A program made the position numbers and the translations under genes. Source: an uncultured Acidobacteriia bacterium (GTDB lineage Bacteria; Acidobacteriota; Terriglobia; Bryobacterales; Bryobacteraceae). From it: a DNA stretch of 64,000 nucleotides. The DNA is taken from contig CAINNJ010000066.1 in NCBI GenBank assembly GCA_903851195.1, positions 1 through 64,000 on the forward strand, written 5' to 3'. Shown in pieces: positions 41,027-53,941 of this stretch; position 1 is the first letter of the stretch, and each line of letters starts with the position of its first letter. A model generated the notes under the pieces. That model did no database searches. It saw only the letters and a list, made by a program, of their open reading frames with translations, and was not told the DNA's origin.

Positions 41027-41332
41027 ATGGTGAGAACTTCCGTCCGGCTGCTTTTTGCATCGGCCCTGCTGGCTTTCTGCACGACCGGTTGCGCCAACCG
41101 CGATAACAAGCCCGGGCCGGAAGGCTCTCCCACGCCCGGGGCGTCCCGCGGAACCGGACAAGGCGCGTCCGGCGTTTATCAGGGCAACTCCGGCAAGCCG
41201 AACGAAAAGGCGATGGAGTCGCAGCCTGGAACGAAGCCCGCCGAACCAAGGACGGATACAGGATCGGGCGTCCCGCCCGATAAGCCCGGCAGCGGCACCG
41301 AAGCGAGCGGCAGCCCCAAACCGCGTCCCTGA
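41027..41332 (+). CDS. small lipoprotein-like secreted protein
   Basis: The 101-residue protein begins MVRTSVRLLFASALLAFCTT followed by GC, a signal peptide with a probable lipobox Cys at residue 22. The rest is Gly/Pro/Ser-rich and disordered (NKPGPEGSPTPGASRGTGQG). No family is recognised. The ATG at 41027 has a weak ribosome site (TCGGGT), with the AAGGAG motifs of the tandem repeat further upstream. It probably belongs to the kinase operon. Confidence 0.55.
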   Translation: MVRTSVRLLFASALLAFCTTGCANRDNKPGPEGSPTPGASRGTGQGASGVYQGNSGKPNEKAMESQPGTKPAEPRTDTGSGVPPDKPGSGTEASGSPKPRP

Positions 41333-41842
41333 GATAGTTCAAAGCAAGGTTCAGATAGCCGCGCGGACGCTCGAAATTCTATCAATCTTCGGGCGGTGAC
41401 CATTCGGCTGAAACTTTTTTCCCCTATTGAACCAATAACATACCTCGAATTCGAGGATCTCTCGTAACGGGTCGATCCGAATCCACTGCTACCTTGTGGC
41501 CATAAGAGTCCGGCCGCCCCGATCTGTGGCCGGATCACGAAGCCGGCCCATTTCCTCGAGGCTCTGCGCAGGCGACCGTACAAAGATCCGGGGGTAGGCG
41601 CTGCCATCTCATGCGGCCGGGGGACTGGATCCCCGATAACAACCAGTAAACCTCGGGGCGCCCCGAATCATAAAACATGAAAACGTAGTCTTCACTACTA
41701 CTTGCGGCTGAAAATGGGTTCGCATTTTCAACCGGGCATCGGCTCCGCGTTTGCCGAAACACGCGATCCGATACAATGATGTTTACCCCACGCCAAGGAG
41801 ACTGAGCGCAACTGCGACCATACCCGCGGTGCGCGAAGGAAA
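41333..41842. other. 510-bp stretch without a supported gene, rich in dyads
   Basis: No coding frame here looks real. It holds a 14-bp palindrome CCTCGAATTCGAGG (41443-41456), a 14-bp palindrome TCGGGGCGCCCCGA (41653-41666), a hairpin TGAAAATG/CATTTTCA with a 6-nt loop (41709-41730), and the likely carA promoter. Its base composition is visibly lower in GC than the flanks. A structured RNA or long leader is possible, but no known family was recognised. Confidence 0.4.
41750..41777 (+). promoter_or_regulatory. candidate carA promoter
   Basis: TTTGCC (41750-41755) and TACAAT (41772-41777), 16 bp apart, resemble -35 and -10 elements. Start would be near 41784, leaving a leader of about 59 nt. 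A short frame (MMFTPRQGD, 41776-41805) overlaps the -10 and is unlikely to be translated. Confidence 0.35.
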
Positions 41843-42988
41843 ATGCCCGACTCAGCAATCCTCGCTCTGGAAGACGGAACCGTCTTCGAGGGCAGGAGTT
41901 TTGGTGCGCCCGCCGAACGTTCCGGCGAAGTCGTTTTCAACACCGCCATCACCGGATATCAGGAAATTTTCACAGATCCCTCTTATTCCGGTCAGATCGT
42001 CATCCTCACCAACCCCCAGATCGGCAATTACGGCACCAGTTCGCTCGATAACGAGGCCAATCGTCCCTATATCGAAGGTCTCGTCGTCCGCGAGTTTTCC
42101 GCCGTCACCAGCAACTGGCGTTCGGACGAAGAAGCCCGCGGCTTTCTGGGCCAGGCCGGCATTCCCGTCGTTTCCGATCTCGATACCCGCACGCTGGTTC
42201 GCCACCTCCGCAGCCGCGGCGTCATGCGCGGCGTGCTGTCAGCCATCGAAAAGGATCCCGTTAAGCTCGTCGAAAAAGCCCGCTCCATCCCCTCGATGGC
42301 CGGTCTCGACCTCGCCAGTCGCGTCACCACCAAATCCCGCTATGAGTGGACGCACGGCGTCGAGCCCTGCTCCCCTTCCGAACATCTGGCCGCCGGACTC
42401 GCTCCGAGCCATCACGTGGTCGCCTACGATTTCGGCATCAAGCACAACATCCTGCGCCGCCTGGTTCACTCCGGGTGCCGCGTCACCGTCGTGCCCGCCC
42501 TCACTTCCGCCGAGGACGTGCTCGCGCTGAAACCGGACGGCGTCTTCCTCTCAAACGGCCCCGGCGACCCCGAACCGCTGGTTCCGCAGATCGAAAACGT
42601 GCGCCGCCTGGTCGGCAAAACGCCCATCTTCGGCATCTGCCTCGGCCATCAGATTCTTGGCCTGGCCCTCGGCGGCAAGACTTACAAACTGAAGTTCGGA
42701 CACCGCGGCGCCAACCACCCGGTCCTCAATCACCTCACCGGCAAGGTGGAGATCACGTCCCACAACCACGGTTTCGCCGTGGATCCCGATTCGCTGCGCG
42801 ACAACGACATCGAGATCACGCACAGGAATCTCAACGACCAGACTCTCGAAGGCTTCCGCCACAAACGCGAGCCGGTCTTCTGTGTCCAGTACCACCCCGA
42901 GGCCGCTCCTGGCCCGCACGATTCGCACTATCTGTTCCACGATTTCGTCACCCTCATGAACGACAGCCGCACCGGGAATAAGAGCTAG
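41843..42988 (+). CDS. carA: carbamoyl-phosphate synthase, small subunit
   Basis: CarA is the glutamine amidotransferase subunit, passing ammonia to CarB for carbamoyl phosphate used in pyrimidines and arginine. The 381 residues start [16 protein letters not shown]. The class-I triad is visible as Cys in [15 protein letters not shown] (Cys about 266) and His-Glu in [12 protein letters not shown]. The GAAGGAAA before the ATG at 41843 is a good ribosome site. The carB ATG follows the stop directly. Confidence 0.96.
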   Translation: MPDSAILALEDGTVFEGRSFGAPAERSGEVVFNTAITGYQEIFTDPSYSGQIVILTNPQIGNYGTSSLDNEANRPYIEGLVVREFSAVTSNWRSDEEARGFLGQAGIPVVSDLDTRTLVRHLRSRGVMRGVLSAIEKDPVKLVEKARSIPSMAGLDLASRVTTKSRYEWTHGVEPCSPSEHLAAGLAPSHHVVAYDFGIKHNILRRLVHSGCRVTVVPALTSAEDVLALKPDGVFLSNGPGDPEPLVPQIENVRRLVGKTPIFGICLGHQILGLALGGKTYKLKFGHRGANHPVLNHLTGKVEITSHNHGFAVDPDSLRDNDIEITHRNLNDQTLEGFRHKREPVFCVQYHPEAAPGPHDSHYLFHDFVTLMNDSRTGNKS

Positions 42989-46185
<3,197 letters not shown>

Positions 46186-46189
<4 letters not shown>

Positions 46190-46734
46190 AGTCTTTGATT
46201 TTGCTCTTCGCTTTGACCATGTCCGCAGCCGCCCAGCAACGCCATACTCCGACGGAGTGGAGACTCGCGCTCAACGAACGCCTGGCTTTCTACGGACATC
46301 GCAACTGGATCGTGGTGGCCGACGCGGCTTATCCGCTGCAGTCCGGCCCGGGCATTGAGACGATTCTTTCGAACGAGAGCCAGATCGAGACCGTGCGCCA
46401 CGTACTGCAGACGCTTTCGAAGGACGTGCGCGTCCGGCCCGTCGTTTATGTGGATAAAGAGCTGAGTTACGTGCCGGAGCCGGATGCGGTGGGCGTCTCC
46501 GCGTACCGTCAGTTACTCAGTGGGATTTTTGAAAAGCTGCTGCCGGGACAGAAGGTCGAAACTATTCCGCACGAGGACATTATCCGCAGGCTGGATGAGG
46601 CGGGTAAGACGTTCAATGTGCTGATTATCAAGACGAATATGGTGCTGCCCTATACGTCTGTGTTTCTGGAGCTCAGAGCGGGTTATTGGGGCGACGAACA
46701 GGAACAGCGGCTGCGCCAGGCAATTCCGAGGTAG
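46186..46734 (+). CDS. secreted RbsD/FucU-like protein
   Basis: The 182-residue protein starts at an ATG overlapping the carB stop (ATGA). [18 protein letters not shown] is a good signal peptide. The mature part resembles RbsD/FucU sugar mutarotases: [20 protein letters not shown] (usual HGDxIVIADAxFP), [17 protein letters not shown] and LELRAGYW near the end. The family normally works in the cytoplasm on ribose or fucose, so an exported copy tied to carB is odd. The fold assignment is moderate, and the function is unknown. Confidence 0.5.
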
Positions 46735-46736
46735 GC

Positions 46737-47006
46737 TTATCGGGTGCGGATGAGGGGCTCTTCGAGCCGCGTAATCCGCGCTTCGTGATTGTCCAGCTTG
46801 TTCTCGATGCGCTGAAGCCTTCGCTCGATTTCGTCGAAGCGCCTGTCGATTTGGTCAAAGCGAATTTCCAGCATTTCCTTCAGGTCATCGAATCTGCGGT
46901 TCTGGTTCATCACCGAGTCGTCAAACCGCTTGTTCTGGTTGAGCACGGAAAAGATCACGCCCATGAATCCGAGCACCAGTGTCACGAGAATCGGCAGTTC
47001 GTTCAT
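46737..47006 (-). CDS. membrane-anchored coiled-coil microprotein, copy A
   Basis: The 89-residue protein has one N-terminal hydrophobic helix (LPILVTLVLGFMGVIFSVL) and then a charged coiled coil (QIDRRFDEIERRLQRIENKL). It contains an internal duplication of NQNKRFDD/NQNRRFDD. It is very like copy B 239 bp away, including sequence before the start codon. The function is unknown. Small anchor proteins of this form can multimerise. Confidence 0.6.
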   Translation of the reverse strand: MNELPILVTLVLGFMGVIFSVLNQNKRFDDSVMNQNRRFDDLKEMLEIRFDQIDRRFDEIERRLQRIENKLDNHEARITRLEEPLIRTR

Positions 47007-47271
47007 CAGATCACTTTCATCGTAGCAATTCCGCCGGATGCTGTCTAAGTGGCTACCGGGTTGTCCAGCCTGTTCTCGATTCGTTCGAGGCGGCGCTCGA
47101 CATCATCGAAGCGACGGTCCACATGATCGAATCGGTGGTAGATCGACTCCTTGAGGTCGTCAAACCGCTTGTTCTGGTTGAGCACGGAAAAGATCACGCC
47201 CAGGAATCCGAGCACCAGGGTCGCGAGAATCGGCAGTTCGTTCATCGGATCACTCTCATCGTAGCAATTCC
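46920..47271. repeat. segmental tandem duplication with 239-bp period
   Basis: The block 46920-47032 reappears at 47159-47271 with about five base differences. It covers the first half of both microprotein genes and about 25 bp before their start codons. This indicates a recent tandem duplication, with divergence concentrated in the coiled-coil ends. Confidence 0.85.
47045..47245 (-). CDS. membrane-anchored coiled-coil microprotein, copy B
   Basis: The 66-residue paralogue of copy A has the helix LPILATLVLGFLGVIFSVL and coil HVDRRFDDVERRLERIENRL. The ATG at 47245 matches the aligned start of copy A, so the longer frame is rejected. It lacks the internal NQN duplication of copy A. Both copies follow the esterase/SMP-30 gene on the same strand. 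Confidence 0.6.
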   Translation of the reverse strand: MNELPILATLVLGFLGVIFSVLNQNKRFDDLKESIYHRFDHVDRRFDDVERRLERIENRLDNPVAT

Positions 47272-47274
47272 CGA

Positions 47275-49047
47275 TCAGAGCGGCGGTTTCGGGGCCTTGA
47301 CTGGCGCCCACGCGGTTACGCCCCTCTGCTTCACAGCCCGACGGAAGAGCTTCGTCCCCTCAGCGACATACAGCCAGTCCAGATCCTTGCCGGCGAACGC
47401 GATGTTCGAAAGCGTCCCGCGCTCCGGTTTGCTGACGATCCCCGCGCAGCGGCCGTTCTGCTCGCAGTACTGAATGCCCAGAGCGGTCGCGAAGTAGACC
47501 TGCCCGATGTTATCCACGGCCACGCCCGCCACGCCACTGGCCGGAGAAATCTCTGGCATATCCACGCGAAAGAACGGCTCGCCGTTGATCAGCCCGCCAT
47601 CCTTCGCGATCTGCAAAGACCAGTTGAAACGAAGCTGCGCATCGCCCACGATCAGCATCGCCTGATCCGGCGACAGGCTCAGCGCAACGGGCTTCTCAAT
47701 TTCACCGCCGCTGTAAACCACCCGCCTCTGCCCCTTCGCGTCGACGAAGCCGACGGTCTTCGCGGCCGTGTCGGTGAAGTAAATGCCGCCCTTCGCGGTG
47801 AGCGCCAGATCCGAAGCTTCCACACCCGCCGCGATCTGTTTCTCATCGCCCGCGGACCCATATGAAACGATGCGTTTCCGCCCCGGCTGCGACGCGTAAA
47901 GGCGCCCGTCCGCGCCCACGCGCAGCGCCAGCGCGCCACCGGTATTCTCTTTGAACAACGTGACTTTGCCCGCGGCGTCCGACTTATAAATGCGACTGGC
48001 CACCGGGTCGGCGAAATAGACATTGCCGTCTTTATCCGAAGCCGGACTCGCCACGGACTTATACGTCTCGCCCACCTGCTCCCACGGCTTCGCGGCGGAC
48101 ACGACGGAATAGACCTGACCACGCGGTTCCCAGCCCGCCGAGTTCATGGCCGGCGGCTCATAAACAGTGATCGGATTCGGATAGCCGCGCCACAGCCAGC
48201 GCAGCGCTTCCGGCATGATCGCGCCGCCCTGTTTCATGTTGTGGCCCTCATCGCCCAGCACGAACTTCACGTCGTAACCGCCGAACTGCAGCGCTTCGTA
48301 CATCACCCGGTTGTTCATCGGCCAACTGCCGCCATAGAAGACGCCGAAGGGCTGCTCCGGCGACAGATGGTCGTTCTTACCCGCCTGCAGAAAGACGCGG
48401 AGGGGTTTGGGCTCGGTGCGCCGGATCGCGGCGGGCAGCGTGTCCGCGCCCTTCAGAGACACGAACGTGCCAATAAAGCTGAGCACGCGGTGGAACATAT
48501 CGGGACGGTGCCAGGCCGCGACGAACGCCCCGACGGCGCCGGTGCTGACGCCGGCAATCGCATGGTCATCCGGGTTCGCGGAAAGGTTCACTTTCTTCCC
48601 CACCGCGGGAATCAGTTCGTCTTCGAGGAAGTGCGAGAAGCGGTCGCTGATGTTGTCGTATTCGAAGATGCGCTCATAGCGGCTCTGGGCGTCGTCGGAG
48701 AGAGCCGGCAAGACGCCCGGGTCGATGAAGATACCAACCAGCGGCGGCAGGTCGCCTTTGGCGATCAGATTGTCGAACACCACGGGCACACGCTGTCCGT
48801 TCCCCAAAGCTCCGCTACCATCCAGATAGATCATGAACGGCGCGGGTTTGGCGGCATTGTACTGCGCCGGCACATAGACCGAGTAAGTGTGCGGCACGCC
48901 CGGATAGTACTTACCCGGCGCGAGCGTGTACCTGGTCACGACACCCTTCGGCACGTTCGGCTGCGGTTGTGAGTCCGGGCCGAGCACGTAGTCCTCTGCC
49001 AACACCAGAGACGCGCTGCACAACAGGGCCAAAGCGAGGGTTCTCAT
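47275..49047 (-). CDS. secreted esterase fused to an SMP-30/gluconolactonase propeller
   Basis: The 590-residue protein has a signal peptide ([17 protein letters not shown]). The N-terminal half is an esterase of the Fes/esterase-D type, with nucleophile motif [10 protein letters not shown] at about residue 170 and a C-terminal His in [11 protein letters not shown]. From about 315 a beta-propeller of the SMP-30/strictosidine type follows ([43 protein letters not shown]). Joined, the two halves might hydrolyse esters and then lactones. The substrate is unknown. Confidence 0.8.
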   Translation of the reverse strand: MRTLALALLCSASLVLAEDYVLGPDSQPQPNVPKGVVTRYTLAPGKYYPGVPHTYSVYVPAQYNAAKPAPFMIYLDGSGALGNGQRVPVVFDNLIAKGDLPPLVGIFIDPGVLPALSDDAQSRYERIFEYDNISDRFSHFLEDELIPAVGKKVNLSANPDDHAIAGVSTGAVGAFVAAWHRPDMFHRVLSFIGTFVSLKGADTLPAAIRRTEPKPLRVFLQAGKNDHLSPEQPFGVFYGGSWPMNNRVMYEALQFGGYDVKFVLGDEGHNMKQGGAIMPEALRWLWRGYPNPITVYEPPAMNSAGWEPRGQVYSVVSAAKPWEQVGETYKSVASPASDKDGNVYFADPVASRIYKSDAAGKVTLFKENTGGALALRVGADGRLYASQPGRKRIVSYGSAGDEKQIAAGVEASDLALTAKGGIYFTDTAAKTVGFVDAKGQRRVVYSGGEIEKPVALSLSPDQAMLIVGDAQLRFNWSLQIAKDGGLINGEPFFRVDMPEISPASGVAGVAVDNIGQVYFATALGIQYCEQNGRCAGIVSKPERGTLSNIAFAGKDLDWLYVAEGTKLFRRAVKQRGVTAWAPVKAPKPPL

Positions 49048-49087
49048 GAATGCAAAGTATATCGTCCGCCGCGTGTTGCCCGTTACA

Positions 49088-50386
49088 ATGCAACGAGTGA
49101 ATCAACCCACCCGGCAGCGCCCTTTTTACACCACTTTGCACTTTCAGGTACTGGCGGGCATCCTGCTGGGCGTGGCGCTGGGCATCGTCAATCCGAACCT
49201 CGCGCAAGCCATGAAGCCGCTGGGCGATGGTTTCGTGAAGCTGATCCGGATGATCATCGCGCCCATCATCTTTTGCACCGTGGTGGTCGGCATCGGCAGC
49301 GTGGGCGACATGCGAAAGCTCGGGCGCATCGGCGTGAAGGCGCTGCTCTACTTCGAAGTAGTGACGACTCTGGCGCTGCTGATCGGTCTGGTGGTGGTCA
49401 CAATTTTCCAGCCGGGCGCGGGCATTAACGCGACCGCCGCGACGCTCGACGCGAAGTCCGTGCAGGATTACGCGACGCCGGGCAAGGCGATCCATACGGT
49501 GGACTTCCTGCTCAACATTATCCCGGACACCGTGGTGAACGCCTTCGCGAAAGGCGAGATTCTGCAGGTGCTTCTGGTGGCGATTCTGTTCGGCCTCGCG
49601 ATCTCGAAGATGCCGCATGGCAGGGCGCTGCTGGCCGGCTGCGAGCACATTGGACACGCGTTCTTCGGCATCATGGAGATCATCATGAAAGCCGCACCGT
49701 TCGGCGCGTTCGGCGCCATGGCGTTCACCATCGGTAAGTTCGGCGTGAAGACGCTGATCCCGCTGGCGAAGCTGATGGGCTGCGTCTGTCTCACCAGCCT
49801 GCTGTTCGTCTTCGTAGTGCTTTGGCTGATCGCGCGGGCGCACGGCATCAATCTCTGGAAGCTGCTGGTCTATCTGAAAGACGAGTTCCTGGTGGTGCTG
49901 GGAACATCCTCCTCCGAGGCCGCCCTGCCCGGCCTGATGCGCAGGCTGGAGGAACTGGGCTGCGCGAAATCCGTGGTGGGTCTGGTGGTGCCGTCGGGTT
50001 ACTCGTTCAACCTCGACGGCACGTCCATCTACCTGACCATCGCGGCGATGTTCGTGGCGCAGGCGACGAACACGCATCTCACGATCAGTCAGGAAGCGGT
50101 GCTGCTGGTGGTGCTGATGCTGACGTCGAAAGGTTCGGCAGCGGTGACCGGAGGCGGCTTTATCACGCTGGCGGCAACGCTCTCCGCATTAGGAACCGTG
50201 CCGGTGGCAGGGATCGCGCTGCTGCTTGGCGTCGACCGCTTCATGTCCCAGGTGCGCGCGCTGACGAACCTCGCCGGTAACGCCGTGGCAACGCTGGTGG
50301 TGGCGCGCTGGGAGAACGAACTCGATCAGGAACAGACCAGGCGCATGCTCGATGTCAACTACTCGGAAAGCGCGAAGGCCACGTAG
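49088..50386 (+). CDS. dctA: dicarboxylate:cation symporter, DctA type
   Basis: The 432-residue transporter of the DAACS family imports C4-dicarboxylates such as succinate or malate with cations. Motifs include [40 protein letters not shown], and near the end [20 protein letters not shown]. The ATG at 49088 is preferred to one 14 codons earlier. A GTG at 49097 is also possible, because TACAAT at 49084-49089 resembles a -10 element and would give a leaderless message. The 3' end overlaps the convergent PQQ gene by 28 nt. Confidence 0.85.
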   Translation: MQRVNQPTRQRPFYTTLHFQVLAGILLGVALGIVNPNLAQAMKPLGDGFVKLIRMIIAPIIFCTVVVGIGSVGDMRKLGRIGVKALLYFEVVTTLALLIGLVVVTIFQPGAGINATAATLDAKSVQDYATPGKAIHTVDFLLNIIPDTVVNAFAKGEILQVLLVAILFGLAISKMPHGRALLAGCEHIGHAFFGIMEIIMKAAPFGAFGAMAFTIGKFGVKTLIPLAKLMGCVCLTSLLFVFVVLWLIARAHGINLWKLLVYLKDEFLVVLGTSSSEAALPGLMRRLEELGCAKSVVGLVVPSGYSFNLDGTSIYLTIAAMFVAQATNTHLTISQEAVLLVVLMLTSKGSAAVTGGGFITLAATLSALGTVPVAGIALLLGVDRFMSQVRALTNLAGNAVATLVVARWENELDQEQTRRMLDVNYSESAKAT

Positions 50387-52428
50387 ACGCCGTTGATCTT
50401 CCCGCCCGCGTTGGGCGGCGAGGGCGCGGCGGACGCGCAGAACACCACGTATTCCCGTCCGCCGACCTCATAGATCGCCGGCATGCCTTCCACGGCCGCG
50501 CCGGCATCCGCTTCCCACAGAACTTTACCCGTATCTGCATCGAGGGCGCGGACCTTGCGGTCGCGCGTGCCCGCGAAGATAAGGCCGCCGGCCGTGACGA
50601 CAGGGCCTGTTTTGGGATAGAACGCGCCGGTGTCTTTGAAGCCCTTCGCCGCCAGTTCCGGGATTTCGCCGAGCGGGATCTTCCATTTGATGGTGCCGGC
50701 GTTGAGGTCGAAGGCCGTAAGAGATGTCCACGGCGGCTTAATCGCGGAGAGGCCGTTGCTGGTGACCATGAAGCCGAAGGAACTTTTGTAACGGCCGTGC
50801 ACGCCGGTCTGCGCGGGCGCGCGCAACGGGTTCGCGAGATAGCCGATGATCTGATTCACCTCGCCGTCGGACAGCTGCTTGAAAGCGGGCATGGCTCCGC
50901 GGCCCGACCGGACGATCTCGCGAATCTGGTCGCGCGTAAGTTTAGCGCCGGGAAGATCCTTACGGTCCGGGCCGTGGCAGACCAGGCAGTTCTGATTGAA
51001 AACGAACTGGCCCTTTTCTTCGGGAGATCCCGTCATGGCCGCGGCCTGGGTGCCATCGGGCTCCAGTTTCAGCAGCGCCGGATAGTCCTTCGAAACCACG
51101 TATAGAAGGCCTTTCTCGGCATCGGCGGCGCCGTTGTTCCAGTTCGCTCCGCCGTTGTTGCCCGGCATCTGAATGGAACCGCGCAGAGTGGGCGGCGTGA
51201 AGAGCCCTTCGTTGCGAGCGCTCAGGATGGTGTCGCGCAGGCGGGCGCGCTCCTGCGGGTCTTCGATGAAGGGGCTGATATCGTCCGCCGTGAACTTCTG
51301 CCGCGCGAACGGCGGCGGGGCGGTGGGGAACGGCTGCGTGGGCCAGGCCTTCTCGCCCGGCATGTCGGAGGCGGGAACGGGGCGCTCTTCAATGGGCCAG
51401 AGCGGCTCGCCGGTGTCGCGGTTGAAGACCCAGACGAAGCCCTGTTTGCCGGCCTGCGCGACCACATCCACCAGTTTGCCGTCGTGGCGAACGGTGAGCA
51501 GTTTCGGGGCGGTGGCGTTGTCGTAATCCCAGATATCGTGATGCACCATCTGGAAGTGCCAGCGCCGCTTGCCGGTGCGGGCGTCGAGAGCGATGAGGCA
51601 GTCCCCGTAGAGATTGGCGCCGAGGCGGTCCGCGCCGTAGAAGTTGTATTTCGGGCTGCCGGTGGGGACGAAGACGGTGGCGCGCTTCTCGTCGACCGTC
51701 AGTTCGCCCCAGGCATTGGCGCCGCCGACGGTCTTCCACGCGTCTTTGGGCCAGCTCTCATAACCGTATTCACCGGGGTGCGGGACGGTGTGGAAGGTCC
51801 AGGCGAGTTTGCCGGTGCGGACGTCGTAGGCGCGAATATCGCCGGGCGCGGAATCGTATTCCTGGTTGGTGGCGGAGCCGAGGATGAGCAGGTTTTCAAA
51901 GATTTTGCCGGGAGTTGTGGACTGCACCAGCGCGAGCGTTTTGGGGTCGCGGCCGAGGCCTTCGCGGAGGTCCGTGCGGCCGTTGACGCCGAAGCCGGCG
52001 ACGGATTTGCCGGTCTTCGCGTCGATGGCCTGGAGGAAGTTGTTAGCGGCGAAGAGGAGGCGGCGATCCTTGTGGTCCGGGCTCTCCCAGTAGTTCAGCC
52101 CGCGATTGGTGATGATGGCGTTGTCGGGGCCGGTGGGGTGGACCCAGACCTCTTTGGCGGTGGCGGGATCGAGCGCCACGATGGCGCTGTTCTTCGCCAT
52201 GACGTACATCAGCCCGCCCGCGACGAGCGGGTTGAAGAAGTAGCGGTTGCCGTCCGCTGTGGGGTAGGTCCAGACGGGCTTGAGTTTGGCGACATTCTCG
52301 CGATTGATTTGGGTGAGGCCGGAGTATTGAGCGGAATCGGGGGCGCCGCCGTAATCGGACCAGGTGAGATGGTTCTGGGCGTGCGCGCAGGAGGTTGCGA
52401 TCAGAAGGCAGAGACCGAGTCGGTTCAC
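50359..52428 (-). CDS. PQQ-dependent dehydrogenase with fused cytochrome c
   Basis: The 689-residue periplasmic quinoprotein has a signal ([15 protein letters not shown]) and an eight-bladed propeller with WxxxGG-type strands. It carries an inserted c-type cytochrome at about residues 485-560, with the haem motif CLVCH followed by Met ligands. The family oxidises glucose or alcohols and passes electrons to the quinone pool. The GTG start at 52428 lacks a clear ribosome site, and the longer frame is unlikely. It ends against dctA with a 28-bp convergent overlap. Confidence 0.88.
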   Translation of the reverse strand: MNRLGLCLLIATSCAHAQNHLTWSDYGGAPDSAQYSGLTQINRENVAKLKPVWTYPTADGNRYFFNPLVAGGLMYVMAKNSAIVALDPATAKEVWVHPTGPDNAIITNRGLNYWESPDHKDRRLLFAANNFLQAIDAKTGKSVAGFGVNGRTDLREGLGRDPKTLALVQSTTPGKIFENLLILGSATNQEYDSAPGDIRAYDVRTGKLAWTFHTVPHPGEYGYESWPKDAWKTVGGANAWGELTVDEKRATVFVPTGSPKYNFYGADRLGANLYGDCLIALDARTGKRRWHFQMVHHDIWDYDNATAPKLLTVRHDGKLVDVVAQAGKQGFVWVFNRDTGEPLWPIEERPVPASDMPGEKAWPTQPFPTAPPPFARQKFTADDISPFIEDPQERARLRDTILSARNEGLFTPPTLRGSIQMPGNNGGANWNNGAADAEKGLLYVVSKDYPALLKLEPDGTQAAAMTGSPEEKGQFVFNQNCLVCHGPDRKDLPGAKLTRDQIREIVRSGRGAMPAFKQLSDGEVNQIIGYLANPLRAPAQTGVHGRYKSSFGFMVTSNGLSAIKPPWTSLTAFDLNAGTIKWKIPLGEIPELAAKGFKDTGAFYPKTGPVVTAGGLIFAGTRDRKVRALDADTGKVLWEADAGAAVEGMPAIYEVGGREYVVFCASAAPSPPNAGGKINGVYVAFALSE

Positions 52429-52439
52429 GATAGCTTTAG

Positions 52440-52469
52440 TTATATCGCTGCGGGATTTATATCGCTGCG
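52440..52469. repeat. 13-bp direct repeat at the vapC stop
   Basis: TTATATCGCTGCG occurs at 52440-52452 and again at 52457-52469, four bases apart. The second copy supplies the vapC stop codon. It may mark a small duplication. Confidence 0.5.
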
Positions 52470-52903
52470 AGATGGGCGTTGAGTGGGTTGACCCAGCGCA
52501 GGTTCGGAAAGCGCCGGAAATCCTGATCGGTGGAAGCAAGCGTGGCCCCGTGTTCGATCGCTAGCGCGACCAGCACGGCGTCGGTCATCATGGGTCCGAC
52601 GGCCGCGTGTCTGACGACGAGTCTGGCCAGAATTTCCAGATGCAGCGGGCCGGGCTGCAGGGCGTGAACGCCCGGCTGGGAGAGCCACTCGTTGACGATG
52701 GCAAAGGCTTCGGCAGCGGGTTTCGGGTTGGCCCAGATTCTGGAGTTGGTGCTGATCCGGACGAAGGCCCAGAGGGTTACCCAAGGCAGGCCGATGGTCT
52801 CGCCGCTTTCAAGCAAACCGGTCAGCCATGCCGCAGCCGCCGGCTGTTCCGGGGCGTCCAGATTGTACGCGTAAAGCAGGACGTTCGCGTCCAGGATGGT
52901 CAA
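52457..52903 (-). CDS. vapC: PIN-domain toxin, VapC type
   Basis: The 148-residue protein has the PIN fold: first acidic residue in ILDANVLLYAYN, an EAFAIVNEW segment, and late acidic residues in MMTDAVLVALAIEHGATL and STDQDF. VapC toxins are RNases. It starts with TTG that overlaps the vapB stop (TTGA), so the two are coupled. No truncation is seen. Confidence 0.8.
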   Translation of the reverse strand: MTILDANVLLYAYNLDAPEQPAAAAWLTGLLESGETIGLPWVTLWAFVRISTNSRIWANPKPAAEAFAIVNEWLSQPGVHALQPGPLHLEILARLVVRHAAVGPMMTDAVLVALAIEHGATLASTDQDFRRFPNLRWVNPLNAHLAAI

Positions 52904-53151
52904 CGGTGCCGGTCGCCTTCGCCGTACTCGAGGAGGGACTCGATATTGTCGTAGTTCAGGCCGGGCTTATGGCCCATGGACGACGGCGCGATGCGCATTA
53001 TCCTGCGGGGGGCCGGATTTTCCGCCTTGAGCAGGGCGGCGCGCAGGAGGTTGTTCAGCGTGTCGCGAAACGACTCGCCGCGCAGTTGCCCCTCCCGCTT
53101 GACGCGGGTCAGCACATCGTCGTCCAGAGTCACCGTGGTTCTGATGCTCAT
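52900..53151 (-). CDS. vapB: ribbon-helix-helix antitoxin, VapB type
   Basis: The 83-residue protein begins MSIRTTVTLDDDVLTRVKRE, a ribbon-helix-helix DNA-binding domain. The C-terminal half, with SMGHKPGLNYDNIESLLEYG, would bind the PIN toxin. It lies first in the operon with a 4-nt overlap. The upstream region has GATGC/GCATC half-sites. Confidence 0.8.
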   Translation of the reverse strand: MSIRTTVTLDDDVLTRVKREGQLRGESFRDTLNNLLRAALLKAENPAPRRIMRIAPSSMGHKPGLNYDNIESLLEYGEGDRHR

Positions 53152-53180
53152 GATGCCAGTAGATTAGCATCAAATGCATC
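53142..53180. promoter_or_regulatory. candidate vapB operator with GATGC/GCATC half-sites
   Basis: GATGC occurs at 53142 and 53152, and GCATC at 53167 and 53176, just before and at the vapB start. Such repeats suit binding by the RHH antitoxin for autoregulation. Confidence 0.35.
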
Positions 53181-53232
53181 ACAGGGTCAAAGACTGCCGC
53201 ACGTGTTTCGACAGGCGGAAGGCGCGCTTCTG

Positions 53233-53639
53233 TCAGATGAGCCGCCGAACCATATCGACCAGGCGTGGAGACATATAGAAAGAGGTGCCAGAAAGCTGCG
53301 CGAGCGAACTGTCGAGGTCCAATAGTCCCCGACGGTGTGCTTCGACAAGGATCCCGAGGGTGCCGGTCACCTTCAGGTTTCGCCGTTCTGCCTCAAGGCG
53401 TCCATCCATGTCATCCATCAGGATTTGTGTCGCCTGTATCAACAACGCCAACGAGATCGCGGAGCGCTCGCCGGAATCCAAAGAATTCAGTGTTCCGTCG
53501 TCTGCCGGATTGGGTTGAATGTCGAGCCATGCCGGCGGACTCGCGACCCAGTTTCGAACAATTGCAGGGAAGGAAGAACGTCCACGTGGCCAATCAGCAG
53601 AAGATAGTTCAGCGGGCCTGTGTCACCGACAACGATCAT
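53233..53639 (-). pseudogene. deleted and frameshifted DUF3368 PIN-like toxin gene
   Basis: The first part (53639 down to about 53564) reads MIVVGDTGPLNYLLLIGHVD, the normal DUF3368 start. It then breaks. The rest continues in another frame as IVRNWVASPPAWLDIQP, then LDSGERSAISLALLIQAT, ILMDDMDGRLEAERR and LKVTGTLGILVEAHRRGLLD to 53233. About 20 residues expected between the blocks are missing, and the frame changes at the junction, so the toxin is inactive. It overlaps the antitoxin stop by 4 nt (ATGA), as an intact pair would. Confidence 0.75.
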
Positions 53640-53902
53640 GCCGGGGGCAAGACTGTCTTCAGAACGGCGAGATCGCGCTCCAGGTCTTCGACGGAGTAGG
53701 TTTCGATCCGGCGTTCCTTGAGGAATTCCCAGAAATCATAACGGGAAGGTATGCCGAGAAGCGTACGCAATTGGTATCCGGTCAACTTCCGTTCGCGGAA
53801 GGCTTCGAGCGCCATCGCCTCGAGCGCGGCGCTGGCAGGATCACGCTCCGTCAGATTGAGCGCGGCGGCCAGATCGTCCGGAACTTCTACCGTTACCTGC
53901 AT
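53636..53902 (-). CDS. UPF0175-family antitoxin
   Basis: The 88-residue protein has the UPF0175 pattern: MQVTVEVPDDLAAALNL, ALEAMALEAFRERKLTGYQL and FLKERRIETYSVEDLERD. The family is paired with DUF3368 PIN-like toxins. It is intact, but its partner is broken, so it may persist as a solo regulator. The stop overlaps the pseudogene start. Confidence 0.75.
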   Translation of the reverse strand: MQVTVEVPDDLAAALNLTERDPASAALEAMALEAFRERKLTGYQLRTLLGIPSRYDFWEFLKERRIETYSVEDLERDLAVLKTVLPPA

Positions 53903-53941
53903 GCCTTTACTCTAGCCGATTGCCGGTTCACCACACGGTCC

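Noticed and set aside
41776-41805. Leader peptide before carA
   Set aside because: Its ATG overlaps the -10 element, so it would not be transcribed.
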